Of a stretch of DNA of 64,000 nt, positions 51,201 to 58,823 are shown one piece after another. Below the pieces are notes generated by a model, which worked only from the letters and a program-made list of their open reading frames with translations, was not told the origin of the DNA and made no database searches. Position 1 is the first letter of the stretch; every line of letters begins with the position of its first letter. The DNA is taken from the NCBI GenBank assembly GCA_964558665.1, contig CAZLFA010000002.1, forward strand, positions 1 to 64,000, read 5' to 3'. The stretch comes from CAZLFA01 sp964558665 (lineage in GTDB: Bacteria > Desulfobacterota > Syntrophia > Syntrophales > PHBD01). The translations under genes and the position numbers were made by a program.

Positions 51201-52978
51201 AGGAAGAAACGGAAGATGATGTCCTGCTGCGCTTCGCGGTGAGAGATACCGGCATCGGACTGACTGAAGAACAGATAGGAAAACTCTTCCAGTCTTTCCA
51301 GCAGGCCGATACCTCAACTTCCCGCAAATACGGCGGTACGGGCCTGGGGCTTGCCATCTCCAAAAAGCTGGCCGAGCTCATGGGAGGGGATGTCGGCGTG
51401 GAGAGCGAATACGGCGGGGGCAGCACCTTCTGGTTCACAGCGCGTCTGGGCAAGGGTGTGGCAAAGGCTAAAAAATTCCTGCCCGATCCTGATCTGCGTA
51501 ACCGCCGTGCTCTGATCGTCGACGACAATGAGATGAGCCGCATCGTTTTGTCCGATATGCTGAGCGGCATGACCTTTGAGGTTAAGGACGTGGCCTCAGG
51601 CCGCGCTGCGCTGGAAGAAGTCCGCAATGCAGCCTCTGCGGGGAAACCATACGATATCGTTCTGCTGGACTGGAGAATGCCGGGAATGGACGGGATTGCC
51701 ACGGCACAGGCAATTCGCAAACTGCCTGTCGACCCTCTGCCGCACATGGTGATGGTGACGGCCTACGGGCGGGAAGAGGTGCTGAAGGAAGCCTTTATGG
51801 CCGGCCTTGAGGACGTGCTTATCAAGCCGGTAAGTTCATCTACCATGTTCGACACTGTCATGCAGGTACTGGGGGGGAGCCAGTCCAATGTCCATAAAGA
51901 AACAGGGGGGACAGTTCCGGCGTTGCATGACCTTTCTTCCCTCAAGGGATCGGTTGTATTGCTGGTGGAGGACAACGAGTTCAATCAGCAGGTGGCGAGC
52001 GAGTTGTTGCGTGATGGGGGATTTGAGGTGGACGTGGCGGAGGACGGCGGTAAATCGCTGGAGATGTTGCAGAAGCATGTTTATGACGTGGTGTTGATGG
52101 ATATGCAGATGCCGGTGATGGATGGGGTGACGGCCACGGTGGAGATCAGGAAGCAGGCGCGGTTTGCTGATCTGCCGATAGTGGCGATGACGGCGAATGT
52201 AATGGCGGCGGATATTCAGCGTTGCATTGATGCGGGGATGAACGATCATGTGGCGAAGCCGATCGATCCCGACGAGTTGTTCGGCAAGCTGGTGAAGTGG
52301 GTGAAGCCGAAGACGGTTGCGGGTGAGGATTCTGCGGTTGCTGAGCAGCGGTCTGAAGCCGTTCAGGCGGAGGTGAAGCCTGCTGACGATATACCGGATG
52401 TGCCGGGTTTGGATACGGCATTGGGGTTGAGGCGTGTGATGGGTAAGAAGGCGTTTTATCTGGAGATGCTGAAGAAGTATCTTGAGAACCAGGGTGACGT
52501 GCCGTTGAGGATCAGGGAGAGTCTTGACGCCGGCGATTACGGTACTGCGGAGCGGTTGGCGCATACGGCGAAGGGAGTGAGCGGCAACATAGGAGCTGCG
52601 GGGGTTCAGGAACTGGCTGCAGTGGTTGAGAGGTCGATCAGGGAGCATGCTTCCCAGGAGGAGTTGGAGGGTCATCTGGTTTCCTTTTCTGCGGCTCATG
52701 GTGAACTGGTGTCCGGGTTGCGTTCGGCGCTGCCGTCTGAGAGCCGTGAGGAAGCATCGTCGGTGGTTGTGGTTGACAGGGAGGCGGCTGCAGTAGCGTA
52801 CGGGAAGCTGGAGAATTTATTGGCCAATGATGACAGTGAGGCGGTTGACTATCTTGATGAGGCGGGCGAAGTGTTGCGTGGTGTATTGGGCATGGATGCG
52901 TTCCGTGCGATAGAGAAGGCGGTAAATGACTACGACTTCGAAAAGGCCCTGACCATCCTAAGGGAACAAAAAATATAG
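48212..52978 (+). CDS. Hybrid sensor histidine kinase: HAMP-GAF-PAS3-HisKA-HATPase-REC-REC-HPt
   Basis: 1588 aa. Membrane helix about 8-30, four-helix-bundle periplasmic sensor (about 35-205), second helix about 208-228, HAMP (about 228-282), GAF (about 300-440), a charged coiled coil with ERSQNQAMALAASERQLLARKDELE, then three PAS domains (about 490-610, 620-735, 735-850). HisKA has H863 (ANMSHEIRTPMNAIIGF), and HATPase (about 960-1085) has NYSNNAVKFTERG and GGTGLGLAISKKL. First receiver D1153 (LLDWRMPGMDG); second receiver about 1245-1365, D1297 (VLMDMQMPVMDG); HPt about 1405-1500 with H1451 (AHTAKGVSGNIGA). The last approximately 340 residues are encoded by a repeat shared with the kinase at 56508. 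It starts 329 bp from phoR and the next gene follows at 9 bp. Confidence 0.93.
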   Translation: MKNLTIRARIMMLIAFFIAALAVMSLTGDYLFRNNFRTANTIAEKVLPAVIELGNISEGRAVLNRTIMETAIWNSNYNARDKFIDILNRRKAAWDRITVAWTIYESMPRGNAEIAALWQGLKNDWETVRKTEAEVARTITELSRNSNPVVQDKLFKKFLRQYEELRPLFTKIRETMDRLIEMNNELSKAQMISLKNDVQTSRLQLTLVSLITASLIITLSIMIFISINRPLSTLRNSISDISKGRIDTPAPYQESKSEIGDIARALEELRMVVGTQKTAARIKNISAETVQALQKCKSFEEFGNVLTSSLAPLLGLLYGALYLNNEEGTSLQLAGGYASNETLRKDHFSRGEGLVGQVAADKRSISLRLPREDVIGISVGRGTLSINHLTIVPIMQQEKLLGVLELGAIDAFTDDHLALLETLLPVIAMNMEILAANIETRELLERSQNQAMALAASERQLLARKDELENQKEQIEQAEERSRLLLGAIGEGIFGITNEGRIMFVNPKACSLLGYSEDELLDKLVHAEVHHSYPDGSEFPHQQCPMYLTSQDGIGRTVDNEVLWRNDGTSFPVEYSTTPIRKNGDVVGMVVSFRDITERKEMEKKIIEEGQRLKNILDTAPVCIAFSTGGRIHFANPLFSGTFGVSVGDASPQIYVNTDERDVLVERLKKGEIIKDYEIQLYNSQKQVREMLITYMPINYEGEDGILGWMTDITERKAMEVAVRQEQVRLQGIMDSSPIAVAISSEGKFCFANQTFRNLFGINLGDPAANIYAKQEDRLPIIEKLQEEGIVSNHEIKMQGAGGRIVDIMVTFLPTMYDGRPGILGWLVDVSSLKKMQEELLEAKEVAEAASQAKADFLANMSHEIRTPMNAIIGFSSLALKTDLDRKQRDYLSKIQQSGTHLLGIINDILDFSKIEAGKLSVECTEFELEKVMENVSNLVSEKATSKGLELVFSIEKGTPNYLVGDPLRIGQILVNYSNNAVKFTERGEIVISIGMQEETEDDVLLRFAVRDTGIGLTEEQIGKLFQSFQQADTSTSRKYGGTGLGLAISKKLAELMGGDVGVESEYGGGSTFWFTARLGKGVAKAKKFLPDPDLRNRRALIVDDNEMSRIVLSDMLSGMTFEVKDVASGRAALEEVRNAASAGKPYDIVLLDWRMPGMDGIATAQAIRKLPVDPLPHMVMVTAYGREEVLKEAFMAGLEDVLIKPVSSSTMFDTVMQVLGGSQSNVHKETGGTVPALHDLSSLKGSVVLLVEDNEFNQQVASELLRDGGFEVDVAEDGGKSLEMLQKHVYDVVLMDMQMPVMDGVTATVEIRKQARFADLPIVAMTANVMAADIQRCIDAGMNDHVAKPIDPDELFGKLVKWVKPKTVAGEDSAVAEQRSEAVQAEVKPADDIPDVPGLDTALGLRRVMGKKAFYLEMLKKYLENQGDVPLRIRESLDAGDYGTAERLAHTAKGVSGNIGAAGVQELAAVVERSIREHASQEELEGHLVSFSAAHGELVSGLRSALPSESREEASSVVVVDREAAAVAYGKLENLLANDDSEAVDYLDEAGEVLRGVLGMDAFRAIEKAVNDYDFEKALTILREQKI
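51932..52957 (+). repeat. Direct repeat copy A (1.03 kb) encoding REC+HPt
   Basis: Apparently identical at DNA level to 57774-58799 apart from one difference near the left edge (A at 51945 against G at 57787). The encoded proteins are identical over about 335 residues, and the antisense frames are identical too, so synonymous sites have not drifted. Third codon positions are rich in G and in TTG/GTG codons, unlike the flanking CTG/C-ending codons. Confidence 0.9.
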
Positions 52979-52987
52979 GGACATAAA

Positions 52988-55924
52988 ATGAAAATACCGA
53001 ATATCAGAAAATCAGGATTCTTTCTTGTCGCAGTTATTGTTCTGGCCGCCGTGACGGTATGTGGATATCTGTTTACCAATTACCTGATGGAGACGGCGGC
53101 CCGTTCCGTCAAGAAGAATGTAGAGGATGCAAATCTCATCATCTCGCTTAACCTGATTAACGAATTGAAGAGGATTGAGGGCGCTGCGGTGGCAGTGGCG
53201 GGATCTCCTTTGACTCTTCCTCTGCTGCAGGCAAACACTCCTGAAAACATGCAAAAGGTGAACAACATTCTGGACAGGTATCACAGATCTCTGGAGGCCG
53301 CCGCCTGCTATCTCATCGACAGCAGGGGAATCACCCTGACATCATCGAACCGTAATGCCCCGGACAGTTTTGTCGGTCAGGACTATACATTCCGTCCCTA
53401 TTTCCAACAGTCTATCAAGGGAGTCACAGGACGATACTTTGCATACGGTACCGTATCAAAGAAGCGCGGATTTTTTGCCAGTGCACCTGTAAAAGATAAG
53501 CAAGGTAAAATTGTCGGTGTTGTAGCAATTAAAAAGGAGCTGGATGAAATAGAGGCCAAACTTAACCAGTATATTTGGTTTCTTGCTGATCAGGACGGCA
53601 TTATTTTTTTGTCTTCTCAGCCGGAGGCGCAGCTGAAAAGCCTGTGGCCGCTTGATAAGGGACTGGAGGACAGTATCGTCCGGTCCAAACAGTACGGTCC
53701 CGGGCCTTTCAGCCCGATCTTTCCGCAACGATTCAAGGCTGGTACGGAGGTGAACTTCAAGGGAACGAACTACCTTTCGGCTCAGCAAAAAACGCCGTAT
53801 GAAGGCATCTCCGTCATTCTTCTCTGGCCGACACAGCAGATCAGCGCTTACAGGTCATTCGGAATCGCCCTGACCCTTATGATAGACTTTCTGTTCATGA
53901 GTTTTCTGGCGGCCATCTATATTTTCCAAAGGACATTAAGAGAACGCGAGCACGCAGCCAAAGAAATGAAGGCATACGCCGATCAACTGAAAATCAAAGC
54001 GGAATTGAAAACAAGGATCACGGATATATCGACCGAGCTGCAAAAGGCAACAACCTTTAAAGATATGGCGCAGAAGTACATGTCTCTCGTTATTCCATTT
54101 CTGGGGGCCGTATACGGGAACTTCTATATAACGGACGAAGAGGGAGATTCTCTGACTTTGGCAGGGGGGTATGGCAGTAAAGGAGGTGGAGATGAAAGAA
54201 GAAATTTCAACATAGGTCAGGGGTTGGTTGGGCAGTGTGCCAGGGAAAGGAAGCCCATCGAAATCATCAACCCGCGGGATGACACAATTCGCATTACATG
54301 GGGCGGCGGTTATTTTGCACCGCACCAGATAATAGCAATGCCGATCATGAGTCTGGAAAAGGTTCTCGGCGTGATAGAGGCGGCAACGCTTACACCTCTT
54401 GATGAGGAAAAGAGAATGTTGCTGGATGAACTGATGCCGGCTGTGGCGTTGAATATCGAGATCCTCCGGCAGAATATCCGGACGCGTGAGTTGCTTGAGG
54501 AAAGCCAAAATCAGGCCATGGCTATGGCCGCTTCGGAAAGACAGCTTATTGCCCGTACTGAAGAGCTTGAACAGCAGAAAGAAATACTTGCTCAGACCCA
54601 GGAGAGGGCCCGTCAGATAATGAATTCCGTCAGCGAAGGCATATTCGGCCTGGACAAGGAAGGAATAACAACCTTTGTAAATCCGGCCGCTGCAGCTATG
54701 CTGGGATATTCCGCGGAGGAGCTTGTGGGAAAACCGATGCATGTGAAGGTGCATCACACTTATCCTGACGGCACGGTGTTTCCGCGCGAAGAGTGCTCCA
54801 TGTATCTTTCCGGCCGGGACGGCCGTCCACGCATGGTTGAATCCGAGGTGCTGTGGAGCAAGGACGGCACACCTCTGCACGTGGAGTATACAACCGTGCC
54901 CGTTTGTGAAAATGGCGTGGATGTAGGCATCGTTGTTTCATTCCACGACATCACGGAGCGAAAAAAGACCGATGCCCTTAAAGTGGAAAAGGCGGTTGCC
55001 GAAGATGCCGCGGCCCGCGCTGAACAGGCCAGGCAGGAGGCGGAGCGAGCGCGTGAGGAGTTGAATGCGAGGCTCCTGGAAATAGAACGATTCCATCACC
55101 TGTCTCTGGGACGCGAAGAAAGAATTATTGAACTTAAGAAGCAGGTCAACGAGCTGGCCGTTAAAGCGGGCTTGCCGCCGTTTTATCAGGATCACGATAT
55201 GAAAAAGGATGCAGATGGGACATTGGCCTCGGAGGATGAACCGGAAAAGGAACTCGCTCAGAATGATGATTCCTCGGCAAACATGGCGGAAATGCTCAGC
55301 GTGGATATGTTCAAGCGACTGCTGGAGGATTTTTGCGATTCAGTGGGAATCGCCTCCGCCATTATCGACCTGGAAGGCAAAGTACTGGCGGCGGCGAGAT
55401 GGCAGCGCGCCTGCACCGATTTTCACCGTGTCAATGAAAAGACATTGGCCCGTTGTATAGAAAGCGATACAGATCTGGCCGTGAAGCTGAACGAAGGAAA
55501 ACCCTTCTCCGTGTACAAATGCAGAAACGGGTTGACGGACGCCGCCTCTCCCATCATTGTCAACGGCAGGCATGTCGCCAATACCTTTGTGGGCCAGTTT
55601 TTTACCTCCCCTCCGGACATGGAATTCTTCAGACGCCAGGCCGGGGAGTGCGGCATGGATGAAGAAGCATACCTGGAGGCAATCAGAGCGGTGCCGATTG
55701 TCGCGGAGAACAAGCTGGAATCGATACTGAGTTTTCTGGTGGGAGTGGCTCAGGCAGTTGCGACCATGTCCATGGAACGTGATCTGGCCAGAAGGGCGGA
55801 AATGGGCATTGCGAGGAGGATGGAAGAATCCGCACGGGAGCGCGCCGCAGCGATGAGCCTTGCTGAGGATGCCAACAATGCCAGGGCGGAGCTTGAAAGA
55901 ATCAGGGACCGGAAGAATCCGTGA
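52988..55924 (+). CDS. Kinase-less membrane sensor: dCACHE-GAF-PAS-coiled coil-PocR
   Basis: 978 aa. Membrane helices about 10-30 and 298-318 enclose a double-CACHE periplasmic domain (CYLIDSRGITLTSSNRNAPDSFVG; FLADQDGIIFLSS). It is followed by GAF (about 345-495), the same coiled-coil linker as its neighbours (ESQNQAMAMAASERQLIARTEELEQQKE), PAS (about 555-670), an Ala/Glu-rich coiled coil (about 670-730) and a C-terminal PocR domain (about 772-925: MFKRLLEDFCDSVGIASAIIDLEGKVLAAARWQ, TDFHRVNEKTLARCIESD, YKCRNGLTDAASPIIV, VGQFF). PocR domains bind small ligands, often with Cys/His-bound ligands or iron-sulfur. There is no HisKA or output domain, so it probably works by contact with the adjacent kinases. 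It follows the first kinase by 9 bp. Confidence 0.88.
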   Translation: MKIPNIRKSGFFLVAVIVLAAVTVCGYLFTNYLMETAARSVKKNVEDANLIISLNLINELKRIEGAAVAVAGSPLTLPLLQANTPENMQKVNNILDRYHRSLEAAACYLIDSRGITLTSSNRNAPDSFVGQDYTFRPYFQQSIKGVTGRYFAYGTVSKKRGFFASAPVKDKQGKIVGVVAIKKELDEIEAKLNQYIWFLADQDGIIFLSSQPEAQLKSLWPLDKGLEDSIVRSKQYGPGPFSPIFPQRFKAGTEVNFKGTNYLSAQQKTPYEGISVILLWPTQQISAYRSFGIALTLMIDFLFMSFLAAIYIFQRTLREREHAAKEMKAYADQLKIKAELKTRITDISTELQKATTFKDMAQKYMSLVIPFLGAVYGNFYITDEEGDSLTLAGGYGSKGGGDERRNFNIGQGLVGQCARERKPIEIINPRDDTIRITWGGGYFAPHQIIAMPIMSLEKVLGVIEAATLTPLDEEKRMLLDELMPAVALNIEILRQNIRTRELLEESQNQAMAMAASERQLIARTEELEQQKEILAQTQERARQIMNSVSEGIFGLDKEGITTFVNPAAAAMLGYSAEELVGKPMHVKVHHTYPDGTVFPREECSMYLSGRDGRPRMVESEVLWSKDGTPLHVEYTTVPVCENGVDVGIVVSFHDITERKKTDALKVEKAVAEDAAARAEQARQEAERAREELNARLLEIERFHHLSLGREERIIELKKQVNELAVKAGLPPFYQDHDMKKDADGTLASEDEPEKELAQNDDSSANMAEMLSVDMFKRLLEDFCDSVGIASAIIDLEGKVLAAARWQRACTDFHRVNEKTLARCIESDTDLAVKLNEGKPFSVYKCRNGLTDAASPIIVNGRHVANTFVGQFFTSPPDMEFFRRQAGECGMDEEAYLEAIRAVPIVAENKLESILSFLVGVAQAVATMSMERDLARRAEMGIARRMEESARERAAAMSLAEDANNARAELERIRDRKNP

Positions 55925-55970
55925 TTCAACAAAGCTGATAAAGACATAAAATAAGGAAGGAGGCAACGAT

Positions 55971-56498
55971 ATGTTCAAGGAAGAAAGAGACAGTTCGATG
56001 TTTGACTGGAGTATGATCGGAAACATTGCCGAGGGGCGCCCCAATCTTGGATCGATGATGGATGTTGCCGTCTATCGTCTCATGCAGTTTACGTTGCGGG
56101 ACGTTATCATCCAGGAATTCGATACGGAAACAGCGGACCGCATTTATTACAAGGCCGGATTTCTTGCCGGTCAGCAGGTATTTAAGAATCTGATTACCCA
56201 GAAAACTGACTTCGGCGCCTTTGTAAAGGAATTGCAGGAATTGCTGTCTGCATTGAAAATCGGCATCCTGAGGGTGGAAAAGTCGGATCTCGGAAAACTG
56301 GAATTTACGATGACCGTGGCGGAAGATCTCGACTGCTCGGGGTTGCCTCTTTGCGATGAGAATATCTGCACGTATGATGAAGGATTCATCAGCGGTCTTC
56401 TCGAGGAATTTACCGGTAAAAAATTCGATGTAAAGGAAATTGATTGCTGGTGTTCCGGCGAAAGGGTCTGCCGGTTCGATGTTAAACCATCCGTCTGA
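55971..56498 (+). CDS. V4R domain protein
   Basis: 175 aa, with AAGGAGG upstream. It contains a V4R (4-vinyl reductase-like) small-ligand domain: RIYYKAGFLAGQQVF at the core, then YTMTVAEDLDCSG-like TMTVAEDLDCSGLPLCDENICTYDEGFISGLLEEFTGKKF, and EIDCWCSGERVCRFDVKP at the end. The cysteine cluster (C-S-G-L-P-L-C, C-W-C, C-R-F) is the hallmark of the family, which binds hydrophobic ligands or metals. It lies between the PocR sensor and the second hybrid kinase (9 bp before it). It is probably the ligand-receiving component of that kinase. Confidence 0.93.
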   Translation: MFKEERDSSMFDWSMIGNIAEGRPNLGSMMDVAVYRLMQFTLRDVIIQEFDTETADRIYYKAGFLAGQQVFKNLITQKTDFGAFVKELQELLSALKIGILRVEKSDLGKLEFTMTVAEDLDCSGLPLCDENICTYDEGFISGLLEEFTGKKFDVKEIDCWCSGERVCRFDVKPSV

Positions 56499-56507
56499 GG
56501 TTTTAAA

Positions 56508-58820
56508 ATGATCCAGGTCAGGGAAGATGATATTGATAAGATAACCGAAGCATTCTCACTGATACTCAAGGGAAAGCCCCCCCGGCCGATTCAGTTGCCG
56601 GATGACTACCCGGACAATGAGATCAGGCAGGCCGTTGAATATATCAACAGCTTTATTTCGGTTTATAACGATACTACGAATATGGCCTATCAGCTTTCCC
56701 GGGGCGATATTCAGTTCGATGCACCCAAAGGAAAGCCGCTGGTGATGCAGTCTCTTAAAAGCCTGCATGCCAGTCTGAAAAATCTCACCTGGACCACGCA
56801 ACAGATTGCCAAGGGCGACTTCTCTCAGAAAGTAAGTTTCATGGGAGAGTTTTCCGAGGCCTTCAACAGTATGACACAGCAGCTTCAGCAGGCATTTCAG
56901 GACATCAGAAATTCAAAGGATCAACTGCAGAATAAGCTGGAAGAGCTTGCCCGTGCGCGCACAGCGATGCTGAACATCATGGAAGACCTGGACAAGGCGC
57001 AAAAAACTGCCGAGGCGGCGACGCAGGCGAAGAGCGATTTTCTTGCCAATATGAGCCATGAGATCCGCACGCCGATGAATGCCATCATCGGTTTTTCCAA
57101 TCTCGCCCTCAAGACAAACCTGGATAGAAAACAGCGGGACTATCTGCAGAAGATCCAGCAATCGGGCACACACCTTCTCGGCATCATCAACGACATCCTG
57201 GATTTTTCGAAGGTGGAAGCAGGAAAGCTGACTATAGAAAGCACCGATTTTGAGCTTCAGAAAGTACTTGAGAACGTGTCCAATCTCGTTTCTGAAAAGG
57301 CTCTCGCAAAGGGGTTGAATCTGATTTTCGATGTACAGAACGGCGTTCCCGGTTACCTCATAGGCGATCCCCTGAGGCTGGGACAGATTCTCGTCAACTA
57401 TTCAAACAACGCCGTCAAATTTACGGAACAGGGAGAAATCACCGTGTCCGTGAGGATTGACGAAGAGTCGGCGGATAATGTCCTGTTGCGTTTTTCTGTT
57501 CGCGACACGGGCATCGGGCTGACTCAGGAACAGATGGGAAAGCTGTTCCAATCCTTTCAGCAGGCGGATACCTCCACTTCACGCAAATACGGAGGCACGG
57601 GGCTTGGGTTGGCCATCTCCAAGAAACTGGCGGAACTTATGGGAGGCGGTGTCGGCGTAGAGAGTGAATACGGCAAGGGCAGCGCTTTCTGGTTTACCGC
57701 AAGGCTGGGCAGAGGCGATGCAGCCAAATTTGCCGCTATGGAGGAAGAACGGGGCCTCAGTACCAATGCCAGGCTTTCTTCCCTCAGGGGATCGGTTGTA
57801 TTGCTGGTGGAGGACAACGAGTTCAATCAGCAGGTGGCGAGCGAGTTGTTGCGTGATGGGGGATTTGAGGTGGACGTGGCGGAGGACGGCGGTAAATCGC
57901 TGGAGATGTTGCAGAAGCATGTTTATGACGTGGTGTTGATGGATATGCAGATGCCGGTGATGGATGGGGTGACGGCCACGGTGGAGATCAGGAAGCAGGC
58001 GCGGTTTGCTGATCTGCCGATAGTGGCGATGACGGCGAATGTAATGGCGGCGGATATTCAGCGTTGCATTGATGCGGGGATGAACGATCATGTGGCGAAG
58101 CCGATCGATCCCGACGAGTTGTTCGGCAAGCTGGTGAAGTGGGTGAAGCCGAAGACGGTTGCGGGTGAGGATTCTGCGGTTGCTGAGCAGCGGTCTGAAG
58201 CCGTTCAGGCGGAGGTGAAGCCTGCTGACGATATACCGGATGTGCCGGGTTTGGATACGGCATTGGGGTTGAGGCGTGTGATGGGTAAGAAGGCGTTTTA
58301 TCTGGAGATGCTGAAGAAGTATCTTGAGAACCAGGGTGACGTGCCGTTGAGGATCAGGGAGAGTCTTGACGCCGGCGATTACGGTACTGCGGAGCGGTTG
58401 GCGCATACGGCGAAGGGAGTGAGCGGCAACATAGGAGCTGCGGGGGTTCAGGAACTGGCTGCAGTGGTTGAGAGGTCGATCAGGGAGCATGCTTCCCAGG
58501 AGGAGTTGGAGGGTCATCTGGTTTCCTTTTCTGCGGCTCATGGTGAACTGGTGTCCGGGTTGCGTTCGGCGCTGCCGTCTGAGAGCCGTGAGGAAGCATC
58601 GTCGGTGGTTGTGGTTGACAGGGAGGCGGCTGCAGTAGCGTACGGGAAGCTGGAGAATTTATTGGCCAATGATGACAGTGAGGCGGTTGACTATCTTGAT
58701 GAGGCGGGCGAAGTGTTGCGTGGTGTATTGGGCATGGATGCGTTCCGTGCGATAGAGAAGGCGGTAAATGACTACGACTTCGAAAAGGCCCTGACCATCA
58801 TCAGAGAAAAAAAGATATAA
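56508..58820 (+). CDS. Hybrid histidine kinase: HAMP-HisKA-HATPase-REC-HPt, cytoplasmic
   Basis: 770 aa without membrane segments. Residues about 5-60 are a variable start, about 60-115 a HAMP-like linker (YQLSRGDIQFDAPKG; QQIAKGDFSQKVSFMGEFSEAFNSM), then a coiled coil and HisKA with H184 (ANMSHEIRTPMNAIIGFS). HATPase about 280-400 (NYSNNAVKFTEQG, GGTGLGLAISKKL, GKGSAFWFTARLGRG). The receiver starts about 425 with D479 (VLMDMQMP), and HPt has H633. The final approximately 340 residues are encoded by the 1.03-kb repeat shared with the first kinase. It is preceded by the V4R gene (9 bp), which likely feeds it signal, and followed 3 bp later by the sensor at 58824. Confidence 0.93.
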   Translation: MIQVREDDIDKITEAFSLILKGKPPRPIQLPDDYPDNEIRQAVEYINSFISVYNDTTNMAYQLSRGDIQFDAPKGKPLVMQSLKSLHASLKNLTWTTQQIAKGDFSQKVSFMGEFSEAFNSMTQQLQQAFQDIRNSKDQLQNKLEELARARTAMLNIMEDLDKAQKTAEAATQAKSDFLANMSHEIRTPMNAIIGFSNLALKTNLDRKQRDYLQKIQQSGTHLLGIINDILDFSKVEAGKLTIESTDFELQKVLENVSNLVSEKALAKGLNLIFDVQNGVPGYLIGDPLRLGQILVNYSNNAVKFTEQGEITVSVRIDEESADNVLLRFSVRDTGIGLTQEQMGKLFQSFQQADTSTSRKYGGTGLGLAISKKLAELMGGGVGVESEYGKGSAFWFTARLGRGDAAKFAAMEEERGLSTNARLSSLRGSVVLLVEDNEFNQQVASELLRDGGFEVDVAEDGGKSLEMLQKHVYDVVLMDMQMPVMDGVTATVEIRKQARFADLPIVAMTANVMAADIQRCIDAGMNDHVAKPIDPDELFGKLVKWVKPKTVAGEDSAVAEQRSEAVQAEVKPADDIPDVPGLDTALGLRRVMGKKAFYLEMLKKYLENQGDVPLRIRESLDAGDYGTAERLAHTAKGVSGNIGAAGVQELAAVVERSIREHASQEELEGHLVSFSAAHGELVSGLRSALPSESREEASSVVVVDREAAAVAYGKLENLLANDDSEAVDYLDEAGEVLRGVLGMDAFRAIEKAVNDYDFEKALTIIREKKI
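57774..58799 (+). repeat. Direct repeat copy B (1.03 kb) encoding REC+HPt
   Basis: Same DNA as 51932-52957 (constant offset 5842 bp), one mismatch near the left end. The borders lie at ctttcttccctca on the left and at gaccatc on the right, after which the two genes diverge at once. No inverted repeats or target duplications are seen at the borders. Confidence 0.9.
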
Positions 58821-58823
58821 CAG

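Noticed and set aside
51836..52699. Minus-strand frame repeated at 57579-58541
   Set aside because: Antisense to the REC-HPt repeat; its duplication only reflects the DNA repeat.
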